Below are positions 1 through 6,444 of a stretch of 8,958 bases of DNA, one piece after another. Source of the stretch: Candidatus Borrarchaeota archaeon. GTDB taxonomy: Archaea; Asgardarchaeota; Sifarchaeia; Borrarchaeales; Borrarchaeaceae. Made by a program: the position numbers and the translations under genes. Below the pieces are notes generated by a model, which was not told where the DNA came from, searched no databases, and saw only the letters and a program-made list of their open reading frames with translations. The stretch spans positions 1 through 8,958 of the forward strand of contig JAEORY010000135.1 in the NCBI GenBank assembly GCA_016840645.1, given 5' to 3'. How positions within the stretch are numbered: the stretch's first letter is position 1; every line of letters starts with the position of its first letter.

Positions 1-1629
1 AATCGTCTTCGTCCTGAAGTATTAGCGGTTACAATCCAAGACAAGAATATTGCCGACGTTACGCGAGAAACAGTCAAGAGTGCAGCTATTTTTTTTGAAA
101 CTCTCAGAGAGAAACTCACCGACCGCGAAATTCTTATTGCAGATCAAGTGCTAAGAGAAATACAAGAACGTTTAGGATTCTTGAATAATGTTGGGATCGA
201 TTACCTGACGTTGGATCGTCAGGCAGGTACTTTATCAGTTGGAGAAGCACAACGAATCCATCTCGCAACACAGATTGGCTCAGCTCTCGTAGGTGTTTTG
301 TACGTGCTTGATGAACCTACAATCGGTCTTCATGCTCGCGATTGTTCTCGACTTATTAATACGTTACTTCGTCTGAGAGATCTGGGGAATACCGTCCTTG
401 TTGTTGAGCATGACCCAGAAACAATCCTCTCTGCAGATTGGATAATCGATATAGGACCTGGGGCTGGGCTTCATGGTGGTGAAATTGTTGCTGAAGGCCC
501 TCCAGAGACTATTCTTTCAAATCAGAAATCCTTAACTGGAAAATATCTGAGCGGAAAAAAGGTCATTCCAACGCCTAAGAAAAGAAGAGTGCCAAATGAA
601 GAAAATTTAATAATAAAAGGAGCTCAGCAATTTAATTTGAAAAGCATAAATGTTAAGATTCCGTTACATGTCTTCAACTGTATTACAGGTGTTAGTGGTT
701 CAGGAAAATCAACTTTAATTAACGAAATTCTTTATAAAACGCTCGCTAGACAAATATATGGATCAAAGGAGAAACCTGGAGCTCACGACAGAATTGAGGG
801 CTTAGAGTACATCGACAAAGTAATCCGTATAGATCAAAGCCCGATTGGACGGACACCTCGATCAAATCCTTCTACATATACAGGGGTATTTACGCCTATT
901 CGAGAATTATTTGCAAAAACACCCGATGCACGAGTTAGAGGATATAAGCCTGGCAGATTTTCATTTAATGTCAAAGGCGGGCGATGTGAATTTTGCAGAG
1001 GACATGGCATCATTAGGATAGAAATGCATTTCCTGCCAGATGTCTATGTACCCTGTGAAGTCTGTAAGGGTAAAAGATTTACACTTGAAACATTAGAAAT
1101 AAAATATAAAGATAAGAACATCTCAGAAGTACTTGGCATGAGCGTTGAAGAAGCATTAGAATTCTTTGAGAATATCCCTCAAATTCAAAGAAGACTGCAA
1201 ACGCTCTACGATGTAGGACTCGGATACATTAAACTCGGACAGCCTGCTACGACACTTTCCGGTGGAGAAGCACAACGTGTCAAATTAGCGAAAGAACTTG
1301 GGAAGAAACCTACTGGTAAAACAATCTATATTCTCGATGAGCCAACAACAGGTCTTCATTTCGATGATATCAAAAAATTATTGAACGTCCTTAACAGATT
1401 AACAGATTCTGGCAACACAGTCATAGTAATTGAGCACAACCTTGATGTCATCAAAACTGCTGATCATATTATTGACCTTGGACCAGAAGGTGGAGATGAC
1501 GGAGGGCTGATTGTAGCGGAGGGTACCCCTGAAGAGATTATAGGTGTGGAAGAATCGTATACAGGGCAATATCTTAAAGAGTATTTAGAAAAACCTCAAA
1601 AGTTAACAGAAATAATAACAAATCCATAA
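1..1629 (+). CDS. uvrA: UvrA, excinuclease ABC subunit A (5' end missing)
   Basis: UvrA is the ATP-dependent damage-recognition subunit of UvrABC nucleotide excision repair. The frame is open from base 1, so this is the C-terminal 542 residues of a protein usually near 940. Seen in order, in window residues: end of the first ABC domain with signature LSVGEAQR (78-85) and Walker [14 protein letters not shown]; then the second ABC domain with Walker [10 protein letters not shown] (from about 230), a CxxC-x19-CxxC zinc module (about 329-354), signature LSGGEAQR (about 419) and Walker [14 protein letters not shown]. The first signature carries Val where the family has Gly (codon 238-240); the second is normal. 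The GTG at 148 is internal, since conserved UvrA sequence continues upstream of it. No uvrB or uvrC is visible. A T tract follows the stop codon. The identification is very secure. Confidence 0.97.
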   Translation, partial: NRLRPEVLAVTIQDKNIADVTRETVKSAAIFFETLREKLTDREILIADQVLREIQERLGFLNNVGIDYLTLDRQAGTLSVGEAQRIHLATQIGSALVGVLYVLDEPTIGLHARDCSRLINTLLRLRDLGNTVLVVEHDPETILSADWIIDIGPGAGLHGGEIVAEGPPETILSNQKSLTGKYLSGKKVIPTPKKRRVPNEENLIIKGAQQFNLKSINVKIPLHVFNCITGVSGSGKSTLINEILYKTLARQIYGSKEKPGAHDRIEGLEYIDKVIRIDQSPIGRTPRSNPSTYTGVFTPIRELFAKTPDARVRGYKPGRFSFNVKGGRCEFCRGHGIIRIEMHFLPDVYVPCEVCKGKRFTLETLEIKYKDKNISEVLGMSVEEALEFFENIPQIQRRLQTLYDVGLGYIKLGQPATTLSGGEAQRVKLAKELGKKPTGKTIYILDEPTTGLHFDDIKKLLNVLNRLTDSGNTVIVIEHNLDVIKTADHIIDLGPEGGDDGGLIVAEGTPEEIIGVEESYTGQYLKEYLEKPQKLTEIITNP

Positions 1630-1643
1630 CAGATTTAAATTCA

Positions 1644-1650
1644 TTTTTTT
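1644..1650 (+). terminator. Oligo-T terminator after uvrA
   Basis: Seven consecutive T residues lie 15 bases after the uvrA stop, with no convincing hairpin before them. This is the usual form of archaeal intrinsic termination. It is a weak signal on its own in AT-rich DNA. Confidence 0.4.
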
Positions 1651-1686
1651 CTATACAATGAATATAATTACTAGCTCTTAATCAGC

Positions 1687-1726
1687 TATAAATTCAAAAC
1701 TAGAAAAGATGATATTTTTTAGGAGG
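1687..1726 (+). promoter_or_regulatory. Candidate TATA box and strong Shine-Dalgarno for the FMN-barrel gene
   Basis: TATAAATT at 1687-1694 lies about 27 bases before a plausible start of transcription. AGGAGG at 1721-1726 sits seven bases before the TTG at 1734 and fixes that TTG as the start codon. The Shine-Dalgarno site is clear. The TATA box is tentative, since a second AT-rich hexamer, TATAAT, occurs at 1663-1668. Confidence 0.45.
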
Positions 1727-1733
1727 ATTTAAT

Positions 1734-2135
1734 TTGCCAAAATTGCCAAAAGAAGTTAAAGATTTATTAGTTCCTGGTGCTAACACCGTAAAAGCTATAG
1801 GGACTGCAGATTCCGAAGGAACGCCCCATACAATAATTACTGGGTCATTAATGGCCATTGATGATGAAACTTTAGCATTTGGAGTAGTAGCTACTAAAAC
1901 AACAGTAAATAACTTGAAAACTACAAAAAAAGCGTCCATTGCCATTTACGCGCCACCAATGACTGGCTATCGTATTGAGTGTACATTCGATTCTTTTCAG
2001 GACTCAGGACCTTTATTTGAAAATTTCACAGAAGCACTCAAAAAAAGGAATCTTCCTTGTCATGGAGCCGTTGTGTTGAAAATAGACGGTGTGTATGCAT
2101 TAGGTGCGCCCGAGCCCGGTAAAAAAATCGCATAA
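1734..2135 (+). CDS. Pyridoxamine 5'-phosphate oxidase-like FMN-binding split-barrel protein
   Basis: A 133-residue soluble protein with the pattern of the pyridoxamine-phosphate-oxidase-like split barrel. The N-terminal part, KAIGTADSEGTPHTIITGSL, is the family's 'thatD.G.P....' strand pair. It is followed by AIDDETLAFG, the KTTVNNLKTTKKASIAIYAP segment where FMN phosphate is typically held, and a C-terminal strand VVLKIDGVYALGAPEPGKKI. The length suits the small single-domain members. These proteins bind FMN or sometimes F420 or haem and generally act as reductases or oxidases; the substrate cannot be read from sequence. The start is TTG, chosen because AGGAGG lies seven bases upstream. It seems to be a single-gene unit between uvrA and the SAM-cleaving enzyme. 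The fold assignment is fairly safe; the cofactor and reaction are unknown. Confidence 0.8.
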   Translation: MPKLPKEVKDLLVPGANTVKAIGTADSEGTPHTIITGSLMAIDDETLAFGVVATKTTVNNLKTTKKASIAIYAPPMTGYRIECTFDSFQDSGPLFENFTEALKKRNLPCHGAVVLKIDGVYALGAPEPGKKIA

Positions 2136-2173
2136 TCATTAATAAGGCATGAGCGAACAAAAGTGGGGATTCC

Positions 2174-2257
2174 TTAAGCCTCAAATTTTCTCTCTAATTC
2201 TAAGTATCTCTCGTGTAATTTCTGGATGAAGCCATTAAGTTCGTTGTCAACTATCAT
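2174..2257 (-). other. Possible 27-residue micro-ORF in the 2136-2302 gap
   Basis: The gap between the barrel gene and the SAM-cleaving enzyme holds a minus-strand frame from ATG (2255-2257) to TAA (2174-2176). It encodes MIVDNELNGFIQKLHERYLE and a further LERKFEA. The frame stays open upstream of the ATG for about ten codons (LLLEKLIDWI) before a TAA. The peptide has the heptad-like leucine and charge pattern of an amphipathic or coiled-coil helix, so it could be a small protein or the tail of a decayed gene. I see no Shine-Dalgarno site and no homology I recognise. Chance is a fair alternative at this length. Confidence 0.15.
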
Positions 2258-2302
2258 AATCCAATCAATTAACTTCTCTAATAGTAAAAGAGCGTGTTAA
2301 TT

Positions 2303-3130
2303 ATGAAGAAACAGATACTTGGTTTACTGTCTGATTTTGGCACCAAAGATGGTTATGTTGCTGCGATGAAAGGCGTCATTTATGAGATCAGCGGCTCAAT
2401 AACAATAGTAGATGTTTCCCATGGTATTGCTAAGCAAGACGTCCGAAATGGAGCGTTCGTACTTGCAACGGCTGCACCCTTCTTTCCAGACGGAACTGTT
2501 TTTGTATGTGTTGTTGACCCTGGTGTGGGAACTAAACGAAAAGGTATTGTCGTAGAGGGAGACAGACATCTCTACGTTGGTCCAGATAATGGGATATTAA
2601 TGCTTGCAGCACAACACGAAGGGATACAACATGTATACGACATTACCAATACGGCATACATAAGGGATGAAATATCCTTCACATTTCATGGAAGAGACAT
2701 TTTTGCACCAGTTGGCGCTCATTTATCAAAAGGAATAAAGCCTGAAGAAATAGGTCAAGAGATAATGGACTATATCGTGTTATCGCAAGCAAAAGTGATT
2801 ATAGAATTTCAACAAATCTCTGGTGAAGTGATCCATGTTGATGGATTCGGTAATATAATTACTAATGTTATATTAGAGGATTTGAAACAAATAAGAGTTA
2901 AATTTGACGATTTATTGAAAATTCAAATCAAAACTCAAGTATTGAATGTTTGTTTTTTGGAAACGTATGGAAAAACTAAACCAGGTGAATTTCTATCACT
3001 AATCGGTAGTAGTGGATTTTTTGAAATAGCAATTAATCAAGGAAATGCGGCACTAAAACTAAATGTCTCCACAGGTGATATAATTACGATTTCAAGAAAT
3101 TCGTCCTCTCCCTATAAAAAGCACGCTTAG
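2303..3130 (+). CDS. SAM hydroxide adenosyltransferase (DUF62 / SAM hydrolase)
   Basis: Members of this family cleave S-adenosylmethionine with water-derived hydroxide to give adenosine and L-methionine; they are relatives of fluorinase and SalL. The 275-residue length fits. The N-terminal LLSDFGTKDGYVAAMKG, the VDPGVGTKRKG motif and FHGRDIFAPVGAHL are diagnostic. The catalytic Asp-Arg-His set of the family is present as D72, R79 and H129 (numbered from the ATG at 2303). The C-terminal domain has HVDGFGNIITN and a final beta-rich part ending SLIGSSGFFEIAINQGNAA, both typical. I chose the ATG at 2303; an in-frame GTG at 2294 would add three residues. No strong Shine-Dalgarno site is seen for either. 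It stands next to a homocysteine-forming operon on the other strand, suggesting SAM or methionine turnover nearby, but no shared regulation is visible. Confidence 0.93.
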   Translation: MKKQILGLLSDFGTKDGYVAAMKGVIYEISGSITIVDVSHGIAKQDVRNGAFVLATAAPFFPDGTVFVCVVDPGVGTKRKGIVVEGDRHLYVGPDNGILMLAAQHEGIQHVYDITNTAYIRDEISFTFHGRDIFAPVGAHLSKGIKPEEIGQEIMDYIVLSQAKVIIEFQQISGEVIHVDGFGNIITNVILEDLKQIRVKFDDLLKIQIKTQVLNVCFLETYGKTKPGEFLSLIGSSGFFEIAINQGNAALKLNVSTGDIITISRNSSSPYKKHA

Positions 3131-3196
3131 AAAACCTATTAAAATAGAGAGTAGGTAATTAGACCATGAGGAAGCCAACAATGAGGATGAACGTAC

Positions 3197-3457
3197 ATGA
3201 AAGCATATTATCAAATCAAAGACCCTAGTTTCCCTATAAAAGCTGAGATTTCACTTGAAGAATATTATGATAAACTTAAAGAAGAAGGCATCAAATTCAA
3301 CGACATCTTTAAAGCATTTATGTTAGAAGCAATGGATAAAGGAATAGAAGACAAAGATCTACAAATAACTAAGGAAGAACATCGTGCCAAACTCATAGAG
3401 ACGGTCAAACAGGTTCCGCAGTTTGAGACTAGTCTTAGGAAATTTTGGATAGAATGA
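3197..3457 (+). CDS. Small charged protein of unknown function (86 residues)
   Basis: I do not recognise this protein. It is rich in Lys, Glu and Asp, lacks cysteine and has no membrane segment or signal peptide. A short beta-like start (MKAYYQIKDPSFPIKAEISL) precedes what looks like several helices: EEYYDKLKEEGIKFNDIFKAFMLEAM spread over residues 21-46, then a charged C-terminal stretch. The ATG at 3197 is preceded by GAGG at 3183-3186, a spacing of ten bases. It follows the SAM-cleaving gene by 66 bases on the same strand. A weak AT-rich element, TATTAAAA (3137-3144), sits between them, so it may be co-transcribed or have its own promoter. Codon use resembles its neighbours. The open frame and composition favour a real gene, but no function can be assigned. 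Confidence 0.65.
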   Translation: MKAYYQIKDPSFPIKAEISLEEYYDKLKEEGIKFNDIFKAFMLEAMDKGIEDKDLQITKEEHRAKLIETVKQVPQFETSLRKFWIE

Positions 3458-3485
3458 GTGACTACATATATCTAAATCTTTGTGT

Positions 3486-3492
3486 AAAAAAA
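3486..3492 (-). terminator. Oligo-T terminator of the homocysteine operon
   Basis: On the minus strand seven T residues follow three bases after the TAA of the last operon gene (TAATCCTTTTTTT). There is no hairpin, so this resembles an archaeal U-tract terminator. It lies in the short gap between convergent genes ending at 3457 and 3496. Confidence 0.45.
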
Positions 3493-3495
3493 GGA

Positions 3496-4212
3496 TTAAC
3501 ATCTCACCTGAACTAGGCGTGGAAGTTTTCCAGCACATCCTACATGATCTCCACGAATAATTAAGACTCCTTTTATCTCTTTTATTGACTTAGCTACTTC
3601 TAGTCCGTTTTGTATGGATTTTTGAACAGATTCACCAATCACGGCATTGCATACCGTAGTAGCACAAGCATCAGCGATGGCTGCATTTTCAGCAAAGACG
3701 CAGGCCGCATCTGCGCATCCAAAACTAAACGCATGTCCAACAGTGCCGGAACTTGTACCTAATCCAAAGGGAAAGTCTTCAAACTCAAGGTGAAAGCCTA
3801 TTCGTCCTGAAATAGTCGAATTTTCACCAGCATAGACTCCTATTGTTATTGGAGTCGATATTGGTTCATTCATTCTCCCTATAATCTCTCCACCATTTTC
3901 AACAATTACAATTCCAGGGTTCATTTTCATCATTTCTTCAATAGCAAAATCAGCTAATGCCCCGGCAACAGCGGCCATAGGTCCCACATTTGCAATTTTT
4001 GCGGCTTGAGCCATTGCGTGAACCACTGGAGGTGCATCGAGGGCGACTTCAACTGGAGAAAAGGAATGAAGAAACTCCTCGTGTTGTGCAATATACGCCA
4101 ACAGCAGCTCCCTGTGTGATCTAATAGCGGAAAATGCTAGATCAATAGCTTCGGGTGTATCAGTTTCTATGAGAAGGTCAGATTCTCCGATTTGTTTTTT
4201 TACCTTTTTCAA
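3496..4212 (-). CDS. UPF0280 / COG2122 family protein, homocysteine-pathway accessory
   Basis: A 238-residue member of UPF0280 (COG2122), a family with an ApbE-like fold. Recognisable segments are GPMAAVAGALADFA (77-90), ENGGEI (105-110), the loop TSSGTVGHAFSFGCADA (153-169) and ADACATTVCNAV (180-191), which resembles the ADALAT metal- and nucleotide-site motif of ApbE proteins. In Methanosarcina, as I recall, the COG2122 member supports growth on sulfide by the DUF39 homocysteine route, perhaps in sulfur delivery; its chemistry is unsettled. Several cysteines (166, 171, 183, 188 and near the C-terminus) are notable for such a role. The start is TTG at 4210-4212, overlapping the TGA of the upstream ferredoxin gene (TTGA). 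The nearest good Shine-Dalgarno match, GGAGGTG, is about 19 bases upstream, so translational coupling is likely. It is the last gene of the operon. Confidence 0.88.
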   Translation of the reverse strand: MKKVKKQIGESDLLIETDTPEAIDLAFSAIRSHRELLLAYIAQHEEFLHSFSPVEVALDAPPVVHAMAQAAKIANVGPMAAVAGALADFAIEEMMKMNPGIVIVENGGEIIGRMNEPISTPITIGVYAGENSTISGRIGFHLEFEDFPFGLGTSSGTVGHAFSFGCADAACVFAENAAIADACATTVCNAVIGESVQKSIQNGLEVAKSIKEIKGVLIIRGDHVGCAGKLPRLVQVRC

Positions 4213-4619
4213 AGTGAGCTGAATGAAATGCCACCTCCTTGCTTCAACTTAATGGCAAATCGTGGGCAAGAGTCAACACATAACGCACATTGGATACACT
4301 TACTTTGATTGATTGTAACTGAAAGATCCTCTTCAAAGTGTATTGCAGTTGTAGGACAAACTGAAACACATGCTCCACAGTCAACACATAATTCGCTATC
4401 AAGTTCAATTAATGAGCCAGTGTGTACTTCGACGCCTCTGTTTTTGAAACTTTGGACAACATCATCTGCAACCTCATCAGGGACTTCAAGAAGCATTTCG
4501 CCACGGCGGCCATCTACATATGCACGCAGAATGTTGATTAGAACTTGTTTTTCAAGAATCATGGACGCGAGAATTGGTTTTTCAAACAAATCAGTAGGAT
4601 AATCAAGAAGAATTTTCAT
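4209..4619 (-). CDS. NIL-domain protein with two [4Fe-4S] ferredoxin motifs
   Basis: A 136-residue protein with an N-terminal NIL domain (about 1-72; the fold also ends methionine ABC-transporter ATPases) and a bacterial-type ferredoxin domain. Both cluster motifs are complete: C78, C81, C84 with C88 before Pro, and C108, C111, C114 with C118 before Pro. This predicts two [4Fe-4S] clusters. It corresponds to Methanosarcina MA1822, the partner of the DUF39 protein MA1821 in converting aspartate semialdehyde and sulfide to homocysteine, where it probably supplies electrons (recalled literature, not derived here). It is cytoplasmic, with no signal peptide. The ATG has GGAGGTGA four bases upstream, lying inside the last codons of the DUF39 gene. 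Its own TGA overlaps the TTG start of the UPF0280 gene. Tight packing on both sides indicates one operon. Confidence 0.93.
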   Translation of the reverse strand: MKILLDYPTDLFEKPILASMILEKQVLINILRAYVDGRRGEMLLEVPDEVADDVVQSFKNRGVEVHTGSLIELDSELCVDCGACVSVCPTTAIHFEEDLSVTINQSKCIQCALCVDSCPRFAIKLKQGGGISFSSL

Positions 4620-4623
4620 TTAT

Positions 4624-4631
4624 TCACCTCC
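4624..4631 (-). promoter_or_regulatory. Shine-Dalgarno site embedded in the end of the DUF39 gene
   Basis: GGAGGTGA on the minus strand includes the stop codon of the DUF39-CBS gene and ends four bases before the ATG of the ferredoxin gene. It fixes that start and points to coupled translation of the two partner proteins. Confidence 0.7.
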
Positions 4632-6132
4632 AAACTTTGCCAGCGATTTTTGAGATATCTTCGCTTGTAACAATTCCTAAAACCTCATTGGTTTCCAAGT
4701 TGACGACAGGTAATGCAGAAATATCATGCACTTCTAGTTTTCTAGCAACTTCACCAACAGAATCATCTGGGTAGGCTACAATCACCTTTCTGGTAACTAC
4801 ATTTGCCAACTCATTCCCATTGCCAGCAATCGCTCTTGCTAAGTCATATGAAGTAATAATTCCAAGAAGATGTTTTTGTGCGTCAACGATAACAATATGA
4901 TTAACGTTTTGTTCAATGATTTTTTTTGCAACGGTTTGCAGGGAATCATCAAGCGTACAAGTTACCGCAGATTTAACGACATCCCCCACTAAAGGTACTT
5001 TTTTACTTAATTTCATTGGCTTGAAAATGCGATCTGTAGGCAAACTTTCAACATGTTGAGTAAGAAAGAATGTTCCTTGCTCGATCCATTGCTTTAAAGT
5101 AGCGGCAATTTCTCTAGCATCCTTTAAACTAGCGATAGATGAAGTTTTCACCATTTTTCCATTTATGTCAATCTCTCCAGATTTAAGTTCTGCATAAGTA
5201 ACTTCTCGGATTGTTGGTTTATTTCGTGGCTGTCCATAATCAGCAATATTTGTAGTAATTTGTTCATCACTCATACCAGTTGATTTTGCCAGGTCTGTAT
5301 TTAAAATCGGAATTGGAATACCTAAGCCAACATACATAGATGTTCCATATTTGGAGAAAGAAGCCCCTTGGAGATACTTAGCATTCATTTGTTTGAGGTC
5401 ACCTTTCACCATGATGGTCCCTAACCGTTGAGATGGGTTATGTTGTGTCCCCTCGCCAATGATATAGCCTATTCCTCCACCGAGAAAAATTCGTGTGCCA
5501 ATGCCAATTGTTTGATATGTTGGATCATTATCTAAAGGACTTAGGCAACCTGATCCTGAATAAATTGCATTTTGGAATCGGGGGAGCAGTTTGCCCATGT
5601 ATGTATACAAAGTTCTATTAGTACTATTCGTTGCACACCCATAACGCTGATAGGCATTACGAGGGTTACAAAGAATAGCTTGGTTCAAATTATCAAGATT
5701 AATTTCTGTGTCAATATATTGCCCAGGATAACAATCTGTGGCACTAAATGTCGCTTCCAAATGAATAGTTTTACCTTTAAGCAGATCTTCAATAACATGT
5801 CCACCACCATACTCGAAAGGTCGTGTTCTACTCATTTGAGTAACACCAAGATAACAGTCTACAGCTGCATTACCGTGATAAGCTTCAACATCATTGAGAA
5901 AAACTTTGTTTAACTTTGTGGGAGGATCGGCATGCCCAAAGTTAAAAAATGCACCAGAACTGCACATTGCACCGAAAGTTCCAGTTGTGACCACATCAAT
6001 TTCCTTTGCTGCTGTTTCTACACCATTTTGTTCTACTACTCGTATCATTTCTTCAGCTGTAACAACAACAGCATCGCCACGAGCAATCTTCTCATTTATT
6101 TCCTCGATAGTTCGGATAGTTTCAATTGTCAA
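4624..6132 (-). CDS. Homocysteine biosynthesis protein, DUF39 (HcyBio) with CBS pair
   Basis: A 502-residue protein. The DUF39/COG1900 catalytic domain spans about 1-370 and a tandem CBS pair about 385-500 (from KSAVTCTLDDSLQTVAKKI; second repeat from TRKVIVAYPDDSVGEVARKL). The family turns aspartate semialdehyde plus sulfide into homocysteine independently of the classical homoserine sulfhydrylation route; the Methanosarcina example is MA1821. Two cysteines match the essential pair as I recall it: C57 in GAMCSSG and C134 in ATDCYPGQ, 77 residues apart as in the homologue. C93 and the YGCATNST and GSGCLSP cysteines are also conserved-looking. GIGYIIGEGTQHNP is a glycine-rich core loop. The CBS pair suggests adenine-nucleotide or SAM sensing, an inference. 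The TTG start has AAGGTG five bases upstream; no in-frame ATG lies nearby. First gene of the operon, downstream of an archaeal-type promoter. Confidence 0.94.
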   Translation of the reverse strand: MTIETIRTIEEINEKIARGDAVVVTAEEMIRVVEQNGVETAAKEIDVVTTGTFGAMCSSGAFFNFGHADPPTKLNKVFLNDVEAYHGNAAVDCYLGVTQMSRTRPFEYGGGHVIEDLLKGKTIHLEATFSATDCYPGQYIDTEINLDNLNQAILCNPRNAYQRYGCATNSTNRTLYTYMGKLLPRFQNAIYSGSGCLSPLDNDPTYQTIGIGTRIFLGGGIGYIIGEGTQHNPSQRLGTIMVKGDLKQMNAKYLQGASFSKYGTSMYVGLGIPIPILNTDLAKSTGMSDEQITTNIADYGQPRNKPTIREVTYAELKSGEIDINGKMVKTSSIASLKDAREIAATLKQWIEQGTFFLTQHVESLPTDRIFKPMKLSKKVPLVGDVVKSAVTCTLDDSLQTVAKKIIEQNVNHIVIVDAQKHLLGIITSYDLARAIAGNGNELANVVTRKVIVAYPDDSVGEVARKLEVHDISALPVVNLETNEVLGIVTSEDISKIAGKVWR

Positions 6133-6201
6133 AAAAACACCTTATCATATGCTTTAAAAGTTATATTTTATGAAAACAGAATGCATTGAAGTAATATTTC
6201 A

Positions 6202-6216
6202 TTTATAAAAGTTTCG
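6202..6216 (-). promoter_or_regulatory. Archaeal BRE/TATA promoter of the homocysteine operon
   Basis: Read on the minus strand, CGAAACT precedes TTTATAAA (6209 to 6202). A purine-rich BRE next to a consensus TATA box is the archaeal pattern. Transcription would start near 6180, giving a leader of roughly 48 bases before the TTG at 6132. The TATA core is palindromic, so direction is judged from the BRE and the gene. No sulfur- or SAM-responsive riboswitch was recognised in the leader. Confidence 0.55.
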
Positions 6217-6272
6217 CTCTTAAAGAAAAAGATGGCACACCTACATTAACTGGCATATAGTTACATTAGATG

Positions 6273-6314
6273 ACACAAGAAAGCCCCATTGCTTGAGCCT
6301 GGGATGAATTGTGT
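6273..6314 (+). repeat. Left-end two-stem hairpin of the first IS element
   Basis: The outer stem is ACACAA (6273-6278) with TTGTGT (6309-6314). The inner stem is CCCA (6285-6288) with TGGG (6300-6303), extended by GC/GC around a TTGA loop. The 5' side of the internal loop holds GAAAG, which includes the AAAG guide; the 3' side holds ATGAA. The inner hairpin plus guide is the known TnpA-recognition form of this family. The outer stem closes it further. Confidence 0.65.
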
Positions 6315-6334
6315 TAGGATAGTACATTTTTTAA

Positions 6335-6382
6335 CTTTGTGCTACTTTTTGCGGAGTTTATAAACAAGGATGGAGCACAAAG
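6335..6382 (+). promoter_or_regulatory. tnpB promoter: TATA box inside a 9-bp inverted repeat
   Basis: CTTTGTGCT (6335-6343) and AGCACAAAG (6374-6382) are perfect inverted arms separated by 30 bases. TTTATAAA (6357-6364), an archaeal-type TATA box, lies in the middle. It would start transcription near 6388 and leave a leader of about 57 bases before the ATG at 6445. The arms could be an operator or a foldback in single-stranded DNA or RNA. Confidence 0.45.
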
Positions 6383-6444
6383 AGTGAGAAAGTGTGTTTA
6401 ACATAAATAAAGAGTTATTGTAAGTTGTGCGGAGCACTTGTGCC

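Noticed and set aside
1663..1668. TATAAT as a bacterial -10 box before the FMN-barrel gene
   Set aside because: No -35 partner at suitable spacing, and other promoters in the window have archaeal BRE/TATA form.
1700..1945. Open frame of 81 codons on the - strand opposite the FMN-barrel gene
   Set aside because: It is a shadow of a well-supported gene with an AGGAGG site; the translation has no family pattern.
3166..3228. 20-codon frame MRKPTMRMNVHESILSNQRP upstream of and overlapping the 86-residue gene
   Set aside because: Too short to separate from chance, and it overlaps the better-supported start at 3197; a leader peptide is possible but unsupported.
4309..4602. Open frame on the + strand inside the ferredoxin gene
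   Set aside because: It lies antisense to a gene with two complete cluster motifs and is low-complexity and Ser/Thr rich, as expected of a shadow.
5572..6189. Three overlapping + strand frames over the start of the DUF39 gene
   Set aside because: They are antisense to a clear family member with conserved cysteines; no Shine-Dalgarno site or recognisable domain.
6242..6268. TACATTA repeated at 6242-6248 and 6262-6268, considered as a target duplication or a CRISPR-like repeat
   Set aside because: Only seven bases and two copies; the second overlaps the TTAC cleavage site and IS605-type insertion makes no duplication.
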